Below are positions 1-8,891 of a stretch of 64,000 nt of DNA, piece after piece. The stretch is from Nostoc sp. KVJ3. GTDB taxonomy: Bacteria; Cyanobacteriota; Cyanobacteriia; Cyanobacteriales; Nostocaceae. Within the stretch, counting starts at the first letter, position 1. Each line of letters begins with the position of its first letter. The stretch is from positions 992,001 to 1,056,000 of the forward strand of contig NZ_WWFG01000002.1 in NCBI RefSeq assembly GCF_026127265.1. The letters are read 5' to 3'. Position numbers and translations under genes: made by a program. A model generated the notes under the pieces. The model saw only the letters and a program-made list of their open reading frames with translations, was not told the origin of the DNA and searched no databases.

Positions 1-33
1 TCTAGTCAATAATCTTATTTTCAGGGATTAATT

Positions 34-600
34 ATGTTTTCAATGGATGAATCACCCCTGCCTAATATTTTGGGATTTTTATCATTAGCTAGCTATATAG
101 TCACATTAATTCCCACAATTGTCAGAATTGTTTTTCCACAAACCAAAGAGACTGGCATTCCACAATGGCTGCTAAAACGCCGTCGTATCATAGGTCTTAT
201 AGCTTATTCTTTAGCTTTAGGTCATGCTTTCTTAATGGTTCAAAAGAGAAATTTTGATTTTTTTGACATCAAGACATTTTGGATATACATCCAGGGTGTA
301 AGCACTTTCATTATTTTTACACTCCTCTCTATAACTTCTAATAACTGGAGTATAAAAAAGCTGAAAAAGAACTGGAAGCAATTACATAAGCTCACTTATG
401 TAGCTATGGTTATTTTGATTTGGCATATCTGGGACAAGATGTCAGGTCACTGGACATATTTAACACCAATTAGCCTTGTTGCTATGCTTACGATCGTGGT
501 TTTATTTATCATCCGACTTCGGATTGAACACCAGAATAAGCAACAAAAAAAGGCCCACATTATAACTAAACCAGATTTAGTAGGAAAAAGCACTAGATAG
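34..600 (+). CDS. Ferric-reductase-like transmembrane protein
   Basis: A 188-residue polytopic membrane protein with about five hydrophobic helices (roughly residues 10-30, 50-68, 83-103, 120-138, 143-163). The arrangement, with histidines in helices (GHAFL near 65, HKLTY near 117, WHIWD near 130), fits the ferric-reductase-like transmembrane family (cytochrome b-type, related to MsrQ), which binds heme and passes electrons across the membrane. The basic C-terminal tail is probably cytoplasmic. No flavin or NAD(P)H domain is fused, so a separate electron donor would be needed. Family placement rests on hydropathy and histidine pattern; the donor and acceptor are unknown. The gene lies at the window edge and its upstream neighbour is not visible. 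Confidence 0.7.
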   Translation: MFSMDESPLPNILGFLSLASYIVTLIPTIVRIVFPQTKETGIPQWLLKRRRIIGLIAYSLALGHAFLMVQKRNFDFFDIKTFWIYIQGVSTFIIFTLLSITSNNWSIKKLKKNWKQLHKLTYVAMVILIWHIWDKMSGHWTYLTPISLVAMLTIVVLFIIRLRIEHQNKQQKKAHIITKPDLVGKSTR

Positions 601-711
601 TTTCATTACTACAAGATGGCGGAAGCAACTAATTAGTTGAAAAAGCTAAAACAAGCTTTATTTTCTTCTGCCTTCTGTTTTCTTGTACTATTTGTCGCCC
701 AACTTGTGTAA

Positions 712-1791
712 ATGGAGAATTGCTCTATAGTGTCAAACCCAATTGTTAATAAAATTACACTATTACTGGCAATTGCGTCTACAGCAACCTTGGCTGCTGG
801 GTTTAGTTATTATCGTTTAGTATTACCATTCGAGATGATCGCACCCGGCGTTACGTCCTTGCCAATTATTCAACCTTATCAAACCCTCAAAGACCATTCA
901 GGCTGGATTTATGCGATCGCTATCAGTCCAGATGGTAATACTTTGGTTAGTGGTAGCTATAATGGCACGATAAAGATTTGGAATTTGCACACTGGCAAAT
1001 TACTCCACACTTTTCAAGGTCATGCTGATGCAGTTGTATCTTTGTCCATTAGCACTGATGGGCGTGTACTCGCTAGTGGCAGTTGGGATAATCGAATTAA
1101 ACTGTGGAATTTGGAAACAGGAACTCTCATCCGTACCCTTGATGGACATAGAGATGATGTAGAAGCAATTGCTATAAGTCCGAATGGAAAATTGCTTGCT
1201 AGTGGCAGTGCTGATAATACTATTAAGCTCTGGAATTTAGACACAGGTAAAGAACTCTTTACGCTCCAGGATGTGGGCTGGGTAAAGTCTGTTGCTTTTA
1301 GCCCCGATAGCCAGAAGTTAGCTAGTGGTAGTACAGATAGCTCCATCAGAATTTGGCAGCTAAATACTGCTAGTCCGACACTCATACAGACTTTCACAGG
1401 GCATTCTGAAGCAGTATGTTCTGTTGCTTTCAGTCCCGATGGGCAAACTCTTGCCAGTGGCAGTATAGATAAAACCATCAAACTGTGGCGATTAGGCGAT
1501 GGTAAATTGTTGCACACTCTAGCAGGGCATTATCGAGCCGTCTGGTCTGTTGCCTTTAGTCCTAATGGACAGACTTTAGTAAGTGGTAGTTATGACACAA
1601 CAATCAAGCTTTGGAATCCATCTACTGGCAAACTCCTTACCAACTTTGTAGGACATACTAAGTCTGTATGGTCTGTTGCCTTCAGTCCTAATGGGCAAAC
1701 TTTAGTAAGTGGTAGTGGTGACGAAACTATCAAACTTTGGTCTGTACCCCGCGATCTTACTGTTCATACTCAAATGTCACGCTCGAAATAG
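712..1791 (+). CDS. Membrane-anchored seven-blade WD40 repeat protein
   Basis: A 359-residue protein with an N-terminal hydrophobic segment (about residues 12-40) that looks like a signal anchor, followed by seven WD40 repeats from about residue 58. Each repeat carries the usual GH...SVAFSPDG..LASGS.D.TIKLW pattern, with blade-ending motifs such as IKIWNLHTGK, IKLWNLETGT and IKLWNPSTGK. Seven repeats make one complete beta-propeller, so the protein is likely a protein-binding scaffold at the membrane. There is no catalytic domain. WD40 proteins of this kind are expanded in filamentous cyanobacteria and usually have no assigned partner. The start ATG has no strong Shine-Dalgarno sequence. An 18-bp-arm palindrome lies downstream. 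Confidence 0.85.
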   Translation: MENCSIVSNPIVNKITLLLAIASTATLAAGFSYYRLVLPFEMIAPGVTSLPIIQPYQTLKDHSGWIYAIAISPDGNTLVSGSYNGTIKIWNLHTGKLLHTFQGHADAVVSLSISTDGRVLASGSWDNRIKLWNLETGTLIRTLDGHRDDVEAIAISPNGKLLASGSADNTIKLWNLDTGKELFTLQDVGWVKSVAFSPDSQKLASGSTDSSIRIWQLNTASPTLIQTFTGHSEAVCSVAFSPDGQTLASGSIDKTIKLWRLGDGKLLHTLAGHYRAVWSVAFSPNGQTLVSGSYDTTIKLWNPSTGKLLTNFVGHTKSVWSVAFSPNGQTLVSGSGDETIKLWSVPRDLTVHTQMSRSK

Positions 1792-2204
1792 AGGCAAGGG
1801 AGCAAGGAGCATAACTCAGATGGGGATTTGAATGGCACTATAGATAAGCCCAAACTCTTATTTAGCGTCGTTTCCAGCCCGGAGGCTGGGAATGTATTCC
1901 AAGGGGCTGCTGCCTCTGATTAAACCACTGGAGGCTCCGCCTCCCAAAATTGGTTCCCAGCCTCTAGGCTGGGAACCAATTTTGTTAAGGGCTGTGTTTT
2001 AACTTATACCAATTCTGTATGAAGATGCGCTAAACCATAAGTACAAGAAAGAAAAACGAACCGCAAAAGACGCGGAGCGGCTTCCCACAGGGTAGGACGC
2101 AAAAAAAGAAGTTAAAAGGGTTTGGCGCAGCCTCACAAAGAAATGGTATTAGTGCCATTCCCCCTTACACATTCAGGGTTAATGACCAGTAAAATCGCAT
2201 TTGC
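1792..2204. other. Intergenic region with palindromes and dispersed repeat
   Basis: A 413-base gap between two convergent genes. It holds several palindromic pieces built on GGAGGCTGGG and GGAGGCTCCGCCTCC, the long palindrome at 1946-1983, and near 2055-2120 a fragment of the common Nostoc repeat containing GAACCGCAAAAGACGC. No supportable gene was seen. Confidence 0.7.
1946..1983. repeat. Perfect 18-bp-arm palindrome, possible bidirectional terminator
   Basis: Arms at 1946-1963 and 1966-1983 are perfect inverted copies separated by two bases. The arms begin AAAATTGGTT and end AACCAATTTT, so each strand has a hairpin followed by T residues. It lies between the convergent WD40 gene and heme peroxidase gene, which suits a bidirectional terminator, but the sequence style also matches dispersed cyanobacterial palindromes. 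Confidence 0.6.
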
Positions 2205-3893
2205 TTAGTTGCAGATGGTTAGTCCTGCAAACTTGAGAAGGTTAGCGAAGATGACCTCTCCATTACCTCCTAGTATCGGCTTCCAGTCTTTAGGTCGTGC
2301 ATTGAAGTAGGATTCACTATCAGAATCCAACAGACCATAAAACACTTCAGCTACAATTCGACCACCCACCCAGCCTAGCTGGGTTTTGGCTCCATTTTCT
2401 TTAAGTAGTTCTTTTTCATCGAAGGTTCCATCTGGCTCTAATTTGATTCCATCCACAACCGAGGCTTGGGCTTCGGCTAAGATATAAAACCACAGAGGAG
2501 TATCTGTTTGAAGACTTGAATCGATTTCTTCAAATTTGAAAAATCCTTCTTTTCCTTCAACCGCTTTTCTCGTCAATAGGTGCTTTTGGTCTAGTATTTG
2601 AACCGGAAAACATTTTTTCTTGAGTACATTTGCGATCGCTTGTCCGCCTTGTACTTTGTATGTGTTACCACGAAGTAAGTTGAGGAGGGCTAAGGATGGG
2701 CGTGGGGGGTGTCCCACATTATCTGGCAAGTAGTCAGGGCGTATTGTGTCCTCAACTTCCTTAACCAATCCCCCAACCGTTGCGCTAGTCGGTAGCACCT
2801 TGGGCGGCAAAACACCAAGTGGATCTACCAAGGTAGTGTCAATTTTGTAAGCAAATTGTAGCCGGACTTCAGGGTTCGGTGTTTCACCTGCGGGTTCGTC
2901 TGGAAATTTAGTGGGGAAAACTCCAGGTTTCGTATTTGGAAAAAATCGACCCCAGTCTTCAATGACATGGGTTTTGGGAAGCGGTTCAAATCCCAGTAAA
3001 CTGTCGTCATCTGGTTTTGGATTTTCGCTGGACGGGAAAATACTCAAGCGAGTCTCTTTGTTTAGCCGATAACCTGTCCTGACTCCTGAGTGTCCAAAGC
3101 GGTAAGCCGCAACCACAAATTCGCGGGGCAGGTTTTTACGCTTATCTTTAGTATAAAGGGCGTAGAGGTCTTTCCGTTCTTCAGGTGTTGTGGCTTTCTG
3201 AAGGTCAGCAAGCACTTCTGCTTTGACAATGCGTGGTAAAAAGTCTTCGATTACCAGCTTTTGATAAGTCCAGCGCACCTCATTGCGTGCTTGATTAAAT
3301 AAAGCAGTACCAGTTAGTGTTTCATCATCTTTTTTCAGCTTTTCAACCACTGCATTGTGATATCTGACAAATGCCAAATGGATTTGGCTGATGATAGAGT
3401 TTTCATCATTGCGCTTGTCGCCAATAATAGCCCGACCGTTGGGGCTACGCAGCAAGTCTTGAGTTGCTTGCTCACAATTTGCTTCATATTGATTTTTATT
3501 GCCATCTTTGAACAGCAAACTAGCACCGTCCTTAGTGTCGTATAAGAAAGGTTGAGCATCGGGCCCGTCGCCGTATAAGGAGTCTAAATCAAAGCGTGGG
3601 GTACGCAAGTTGCTTGGTAAACGATCTTGTTCTCCAGTATCTGCTGGGTTGAGTGATGATGTGTTGTCGAAGGTAAGATCGTGATCGATGAATTGACCAA
3701 AGTAGGTATAGCCCGCTGGTACCCAAAGGTTTTCTTCTGGATCGGGGCCATCTTTGACCGTATCAACTGCTCCCTTGATATTTGCGGCAAGTTTCACAAG
3801 TTGATGTGGCGGATAGTCTTTTTCTCTTAACTCCAGCAGACTCGTAAATGCTTGTTCTCGTGTGCCGACGGAACCATGACCAAATCCGCTCAT
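2205..3893 (-). CDS. Animal-type heme peroxidase family protein
   Basis: A 562-residue protein of the peroxidase-cyclooxygenase (An_peroxidase) superfamily. The distal-site signature FIDHDLTFD lies near residues 68-76 and the proximal heme histidine region AYRFGHSGVRTGYRLN near 263-278. FVRYHNAVVEKL (about 177) and a C-terminal WVGGRIVAEVFYGLL helix are also typical. Such bacterial peroxidases oxidise small substrates or halides with H2O2 using a covalently bound heme; the substrate here is unknown. No signal peptide is seen, so a cytoplasmic location or non-classical export is likely. The ATG start is supported by AAGGAG about 10 bases upstream. It is monocistronic, facing a 0.9-kb repeat-rich gap upstream. 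Confidence 0.88.
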   Translation of the reverse strand: MSGFGHGSVGTREQAFTSLLELREKDYPPHQLVKLAANIKGAVDTVKDGPDPEENLWVPAGYTYFGQFIDHDLTFDNTSSLNPADTGEQDRLPSNLRTPRFDLDSLYGDGPDAQPFLYDTKDGASLLFKDGNKNQYEANCEQATQDLLRSPNGRAIIGDKRNDENSIISQIHLAFVRYHNAVVEKLKKDDETLTGTALFNQARNEVRWTYQKLVIEDFLPRIVKAEVLADLQKATTPEERKDLYALYTKDKRKNLPREFVVAAYRFGHSGVRTGYRLNKETRLSIFPSSENPKPDDDSLLGFEPLPKTHVIEDWGRFFPNTKPGVFPTKFPDEPAGETPNPEVRLQFAYKIDTTLVDPLGVLPPKVLPTSATVGGLVKEVEDTIRPDYLPDNVGHPPRPSLALLNLLRGNTYKVQGGQAIANVLKKKCFPVQILDQKHLLTRKAVEGKEGFFKFEEIDSSLQTDTPLWFYILAEAQASVVDGIKLEPDGTFDEKELLKENGAKTQLGWVGGRIVAEVFYGLLDSDSESYFNARPKDWKPILGGNGEVIFANLLKFAGLTICN

Positions 3894-3986
3894 AATTGAT
3901 GCTCCTTAATAAAGGTTAAGTTTGAACACGTGATAATTTGAAAGCTACTAAGTAAGTAGGTGAGATTAACAATTCAAAATTCAAAA

Positions 3987-4112
3987 TTACGCCTGATGTG
4001 AATTAAAAATGCCTCTTTCTCCATAAGGGTTTCAAGACTTGTTAAAAATCGTGGTTTTGGAACTATCGACGAAATTGCAAGGTTTTCGGCACTCAATTCA
4101 CATTAGACGTAA
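3987..4112. repeat. MITE-like element with 18-bp terminal inverted repeats
   Basis: TTACGCCTGATGTGAATT (3987-4004) and AATTCACATTAGACGTAA (4095-4112) are inverted copies with 16 of 18 positions matching. The 90-bp interior has no open frame. Size and structure fit a non-autonomous mobile element; no obvious target duplication was found. Confidence 0.55.
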
Positions 4113-4260
4113 ATTCAAACATTTTAGACAGTTTCAGACGAGGATTTAAGCCCCGCACTTCGGCAAAGCTCAGTGACCGACTGAAACGGAGCGGATTTGG
4201 AGCCACTCCGCCTCCGGGCTACGTGTATGGTTGGGGTCTTAAACCCTTTCTTTATTTGCG
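4093..4260 (-). pseudogene. Possible tnpB 3'-end remnant with right-end structured RNA region
   Basis: In one minus-strand frame the DNA encodes a short C-terminal-like peptide ending RLKLSKMFEFTSNVN followed by a stop. This resembles, from memory, the C-terminal tail of cyanobacterial IS605-type TnpB proteins. Upstream lies GC-rich DNA (CCCGGAGGCGGAGTGGCTCC, about 4199-4218 as complement) able to fold, as is usual for the right end and guide-RNA scaffold of such elements. No RuvC domain or zinc finger is present, so at most a solitary right-end remnant remains. The assignment is weak. Confidence 0.25.
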
Positions 4261-4686
4261 ATAAATCGAAGTAGATAATCTTTTCTTTCTTGCTGACAAG
4301 AACTATCTCTTTGATTTTTGTTTCCACCATCCTTAGTCTCTCTTGAGCTAAATTGAAGATATTGTGATATTTCCCCTCTTACTACACATTGCACAATCTC
4401 TTTTCCAGAAAAAATACAGCAGATTGCAATAGGCGTGAGGTACAGATGATTTTAAGGGCACAGCAGTGCTGTGCAACGCCACATCCTTCAAGTCGGGCAT
4501 TGCCCGCCCAACGGAGTGGCTCCCCTACCTGTGTACTTCATTTACCTGAAAAATGTTGTATATGGCAAAGTAGCAATTTGCTGTTTCGTTCACTCTCCTA
4601 GCGCTGTCTCTGCCGATATTCCAATACCTGTTGGGCGAACATGACATCCTCATTTAAATACTCTACAGCCAGGTATAAAGTTTGTC

Positions 4687-4712
4687 GGTCGGAAAAGGTC
4701 GGAAAAGGTCGG
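4687..4712 (+). repeat. Tandem decamer repeats upstream of the NB-ARC/WD40 gene
   Basis: GGTCGGAAAA occurs twice in tandem (4687-4696, 4697-4706), followed by a partial third unit GGTCGG and a T7 run. The repeats lie about 90-115 bases before the start codon at 4802, where a promoter or operator would be expected. A role is inferred only from position. Confidence 0.45.
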
Positions 4713-4801
4713 GTTTTTTTGGTAGATTTACGTAAACTTTTGCGAAAAAATCAACTTTCTCGTGGGAATATTGTAGTTAAGCTGTATTACTACGGAAATA
4801 A

Positions 4802-7800
4802 ATGACGGTTGAAGAAGCGATCGCAATCGTTGAGCGATTATTGAAACGGGGACGCTTAACGAGAGCGCAAGAGATTGTATTTCGCTACGCCTGGGAAGGG
4901 AAAACTTACCTAGAAATGGCGCGAGATGTCACTTATGACCCAGGCCATATCAAAGATGTTGGTTCGCAACTATGGCGATCGCTATCTCTTGCTTTAAATG
5001 AAAAAGTTACTAAGAATAATCTGCATGGAGTCCTAAACCGAATCACACACCAGCCGAATGGCGCAAACACCTCCCCAACCTTCACGCCTCAAATCGATTG
5101 GGGAGAAGCCATCGACGTTTCCCGCTTCTATGGACGTACCACTGAATTAGAAACTTTGAGCAAGTGGATTGTGGGCGATTCGCCTAATGGCCACAGCTAC
5201 GCTTCACGCACTCGTGTGGTAGTACTGCTGGGTATGGGTGGTATGGGCAAAACCGCACTCTCAGTCAAATTGGCAGAACAATTACAGGGAGAATTTGAGT
5301 ATGTGATTTGGCGATCGCTCCGGCACGCACCTTTTTTCCATGACAAGCTGACAGACTGCATCAAAATTCTTTCCAATCAACAAGTTATCACATTACCTGC
5401 TGACCCTCACGAGCAAATCACCTGTTTAATCGAATACTTTCGTAAATCTCGCTGTTTGCTGATTTTAGATAACTTTGATACTCTGTTGCAGCATGGTAAG
5501 CAGACAGGCTGTTACCGAGAAGGCTATGAATCCTACGGTGAACTTTTGTGGCGATTAGGAGAAACTCGGCATCAAAGCTGTGTTCTGCTCACCAGTCGGG
5601 AAAAACCTGCTCAAGTTGCTGCTTTGGAAGGTGATGGTTTACCAGTTCGTACCCTTGCTCTCTCAGGATTAGAAATCACAGCCGGAGAAACAATTCTCTC
5701 CCTCAAAGGGTTATTAAGTACAGAGAACGAAAACCGCCAACTAATTGACTGTTACCGTGGCAATCCTTTAGCGTTGAAAATTGCTGCAACTTCAATTCGA
5801 GACTTGTATGAAGGCAGCATTTCTCGCTTTTTTAATGAAGGTACAACAGTTTTTAATGGTATTGGCAATCTCATCGATCAGCAATTCCAACGACTCTCAG
5901 CCTTAGAACAGCAAGTCATGTATTGGCTGGCAATTCACCGAGAAAGCGTCACGGTGACAGAATTGCAAACAGATTTGACACCTACAGTTCCTAAATCTAA
6001 GTTAATCCAAGTTTTGGAGTCTTTATCTTGGCGTAGCTTGATTGAAGGCAACACTACGGGATTCACACAGCAACCTGTAGTGATGGAATACGTTACAGAT
6101 TGCTTGATTGAGCAAGTATGTCAAGAAATTGTCACGGAATCACCGCAATATCTGCTGAGTCATGCCTTGATGAAAGCCCAGGCAAAAGACTATATCCGCG
6201 ATAGTCAAATTCACTTGATTGTGCGGCCTATCTTGGATCAACTGCAAGTAATCCTTGGCTCTACTCGTCAGCTTGAGCATAAACTAGGTAGATTGATTAA
6301 CAAACTACAAGATAAAAAACTCTACCCACAAGGGCATGGAAATAACGGAAACAAGAAAGAAGCAGAGGAGCAAGAAAGAATTATTCATGCCCCATACCCA
6401 GATACCGTTGGGTATGCTGGCGGCAACCTGCTGAATTTGTTGGCTCAATTGGAAACCGATTTGACGGGATATGATTTTTCTGATCTCTACATTCGTCAAG
6501 CAGATTTGCGATCGCTCAACTTATATCAAGTCAACTTTACCCAAACAACATTTCGAGAGTGTGCATTTGCTGCAACTTTTGGTGGCATCACTGGCGTTGC
6601 TTTCAGTATTGATGGGCGACATCTGGCGATCAGTGATAGTAACGGTGATATTTATATCTGGGATGCCAGCAATGGAAAAGAACTTTTTATTTATAAAGAA
6701 CACAATAGTTGGGTTTGGAGTCTGGCTTTTAGTCCCGTGCATCCAGTCTTAGCTAGTTGCGGTCAGGATCATACAATCAAACTTTGGGACATCGCCACAG
6801 GTAAATGTCTCAAAACGTTGCACGAACACACTAGCATGGTGACATCCATCGCCTTTAGTCCCGATGGTCAATTCCTTGCCAGTGCTAGCTACGACCACAC
6901 AGTGAAAATCTGGCATCTTGGTACAGGCCAATGTGTGCAAACACTGGAAGGACATACTACCTGTGTTTGGAGCGTAGCCTTTCATCCCAAAGGTAAAACC
7001 CTAGCAAGTGCTGGTGAAGATAGCACAATCAAGTTGTGGAATATAGAAACTGGATGTTGTGTGCAAACCCTAATTGGTCATCAGCACTGGATAAAAGCGA
7101 TCGCCTTTAGCCCAGAGGGACAAAGGTTAGTTAGTGCCAGTTTCGATCAAACCGTGAAACTGTGGGATGTATCTACTGGGGTGTGGGGATGTTGCCTGAC
7201 CTTGCAGGGACATACAGGACTTGTAACAACAGTAGCATTTAGTCCCCAGGGCGATCGCATCGCCAGTGCTGGTTATGACAAAACTGTGAAGATATGGGAT
7301 GCAGAAATCGGCAAATGTTTGGATACACTTAATAAGCATAGAAACCGGATTTGGTCAATCGCTTTTCACCCCCAAGGACACTTAATTGCCAGTGGTGGAG
7401 ATGACCATGCAGCTAGAGTCTGGGAACTTCATACCGGAAAGTGTACTAAAACCTTACAAGGACATAGCAATATCGTTTACGCGATTGCCCACTGTGAGCA
7501 ACAAAACCTCCTTGCTAGTGGACACGAAGACCAGACAATCAAACTTTGGGATGTCAACCTCAATGCTCCACAACGCTTAAAAGTTAACCTCCAGCCTTTT
7601 CGTGTACTCCACGGACACAGCAATCGCGTTTTTAGTGTTGCTTTCAGTCCCGATCGGCAATTCCTAGCTAGTGGTAGTGCCGATCGCACCATTAAACTCT
7701 GGAGTCCCTATACAGGACAATGCCTCAAAACCTTATATGGTCATGGAAGTTGGGTTTGGGCGATCGCCTTCAGTTCCGACAGTAACTTGCTTGCTAGTGG

Positions 7801-8488
7801 CAGCTACGACCACACAGTGAAGATTTGGGATGTGCGTTCTGGTGAATGTTTACAAACATTGCTGGGACATCCTGGTTGTGTATTAGCGATCGCTTTTAGT
7901 CCTGACGGCAAAACCCTCTACAGTAGTGGCTATGAAAAGATAGTTAAACAGTGGGATGTTGAAACAGGCATCTGTCTGAATACCTGGGAGGCTGATTCCA
8001 ACCGGGTTTGGGCAGTTGCCGTCAGTCCAGATAATCAATACGTTGCTAGTGGTGGTGATGAGCAGACAGTCAAACTCTGGGATATTCACACTAGAAGTTG
8101 TCAGCGAGTATTCCAAGGACATACCGGCCAAATTGTTTGTATCCTCTTCACCGCCGATGGTAGCCGGATGATTAGCGGTAGTAGCGATCGCACCATCAAA
8201 ATTTGGCATCTAGCTACTGGAGACTGTCTTGCTACACTAGATAATCATCAAAATTGGATCTGGTCGCTCAGTTTGAGCCACGACAATCAAACTCTCCTCA
8301 GTGGTAGCCAGGATGAAACAATCAATTGCTGGGATCTTACTACAGGGGAATGCTGGACAACTTTACGGTCAGCCCGTCCTTATGAAGGTGCGATTATTAC
8401 AGAAGTTAAAGGGTTGACCGAGGCCGAGGTATCAACTTTAAAAGCTTTAGGGGCAGTCAGGCAATCTCCTAGTAGTCTGTCAAGTTAA
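4802..8488 (+). CDS. STAND-type NB-ARC ATPase with 14 WD40 repeats
   Basis: A 1228-residue multidomain protein. Residues 1-85 form a helix-turn-helix-like domain of the type found at the N-terminus of cyanobacterial vWA-MoxR-associated (vMAP) proteins. An NB-ARC nucleotide-binding domain follows, with Walker A GMGGMGKTAL near 149-158, Walker B LLILDNFDTL near 220-229 and the sensor region LLTSREKPA near 261. A short pentapeptide-like linker (DFSDLYIRQADLRSLNL, about 558) precedes 14 WD40 repeats (about 595-1195), enough for two seven-blade propellers. This is the Apaf-1-like layout of signal-transducing STAND ATPases: the propellers sense a ligand, the ATPase oligomerises, and the N-terminal domain recruits or is the effector. 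The ligand and output are unknown; roles in defence or programmed death are inference. Tandem decamers lie upstream. Confidence 0.88.
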   Translation: MTVEEAIAIVERLLKRGRLTRAQEIVFRYAWEGKTYLEMARDVTYDPGHIKDVGSQLWRSLSLALNEKVTKNNLHGVLNRITHQPNGANTSPTFTPQIDWGEAIDVSRFYGRTTELETLSKWIVGDSPNGHSYASRTRVVVLLGMGGMGKTALSVKLAEQLQGEFEYVIWRSLRHAPFFHDKLTDCIKILSNQQVITLPADPHEQITCLIEYFRKSRCLLILDNFDTLLQHGKQTGCYREGYESYGELLWRLGETRHQSCVLLTSREKPAQVAALEGDGLPVRTLALSGLEITAGETILSLKGLLSTENENRQLIDCYRGNPLALKIAATSIRDLYEGSISRFFNEGTTVFNGIGNLIDQQFQRLSALEQQVMYWLAIHRESVTVTELQTDLTPTVPKSKLIQVLESLSWRSLIEGNTTGFTQQPVVMEYVTDCLIEQVCQEIVTESPQYLLSHALMKAQAKDYIRDSQIHLIVRPILDQLQVILGSTRQLEHKLGRLINKLQDKKLYPQGHGNNGNKKEAEEQERIIHAPYPDTVGYAGGNLLNLLAQLETDLTGYDFSDLYIRQADLRSLNLYQVNFTQTTFRECAFAATFGGITGVAFSIDGRHLAISDSNGDIYIWDASNGKELFIYKEHNSWVWSLAFSPVHPVLASCGQDHTIKLWDIATGKCLKTLHEHTSMVTSIAFSPDGQFLASASYDHTVKIWHLGTGQCVQTLEGHTTCVWSVAFHPKGKTLASAGEDSTIKLWNIETGCCVQTLIGHQHWIKAIAFSPEGQRLVSASFDQTVKLWDVSTGVWGCCLTLQGHTGLVTTVAFSPQGDRIASAGYDKTVKIWDAEIGKCLDTLNKHRNRIWSIAFHPQGHLIASGGDDHAARVWELHTGKCTKTLQGHSNIVYAIAHCEQQNLLASGHEDQTIKLWDVNLNAPQRLKVNLQPFRVLHGHSNRVFSVAFSPDRQFLASGSADRTIKLWSPYTGQCLKTLYGHGSWVWAIAFSSDSNLLASGSYDHTVKIWDVRSGECLQTLLGHPGCVLAIAFSPDGKTLYSSGYEKIVKQWDVETGICLNTWEADSNRVWAVAVSPDNQYVASGGDEQTVKLWDIHTRSCQRVFQGHTGQIVCILFTADGSRMISGSSDRTIKIWHLATGDCLATLDNHQNWIWSLSLSHDNQTLLSGSQDETINCWDLTTGECWTTLRSARPYEGAIITEVKGLTEAEVSTLKALGAVRQSPSSLSS

Positions 8489-8891
8489 CAATGCTTACGT
8501 AAACCAAGTTTTAGAATCTTTCTCTCTTTTTCTCTGTGTTGCGCCAGTTGCTTAAAGTCGGGGAACCCGCCCAAAGCACTGGCTTCTCTGTGCCTCTGCG
8601 GTTCGTTATTTTACCCTTCAAAGTTAGCTTGACAAAGTAATAGTAGTCTGTAAATAAATAATTGATAGATAAATTTCCTTTAGAGACGGCGATTTATCGC
8701 GTCTCTCTAACCGTCAAAATGAATTTGATAGACTACTCGTAAAGTATTTTATTAAGTAGGGTTTGCTGAAAAAGAAAGAAAAGCTGACATACTGAGATTA
8801 TCAGAAAGGTTCCTTTAAAATAACTCAGTTACTAATAAATCAGACAAGCGGATTAAAAAAAAATCTCATTGCTTAACCCACAGCCTCTAAC
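8489..8891. other. Intergenic region with dispersed repeats
   Basis: A 403-base gap. Near 8530-8615 lies a copy of the common Nostoc repeat (GTGCCTCTGCGGTTCGTTAT), and near 8685-8710 a GAGACGGCGATTTATCGCGTCTC palindrome. No gene was seen. Confidence 0.65.

Larger units (their letters stand above)
3894..4801. other. Repeat-rich intergenic region
   Basis: A 908-base gap between divergent genes. It contains a 126-bp inverted-repeat element (3987-4112), a possible remnant of an IS605-type tnpB 3' end on the minus strand (about 4093-4260), a palindromic stretch around GCACAGCAGTGCTGTGC near 4455-4480, and tandem decamers (4687-4712) just before the NB-ARC gene. Short open frames at 4124-4330 (-) and 4389-4601 (+) run through repeat DNA and are not credible genes. 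Confidence 0.65.

Noticed and set aside
1020..1517. 165-codon minus-strand open frame
   Set aside because: It lies wholly inside the WD40 gene; the repeat pattern on the plus strand explains the long antisense frame.
4124..4330. 68-codon minus-strand frame
   Set aside because: It reads through repeat DNA in a frame different from the TnpB-like tail and has no recognisable domain.
4389..4601. 70-codon plus-strand frame
   Set aside because: It crosses palindromic dispersed repeats and its composition is not protein-like.
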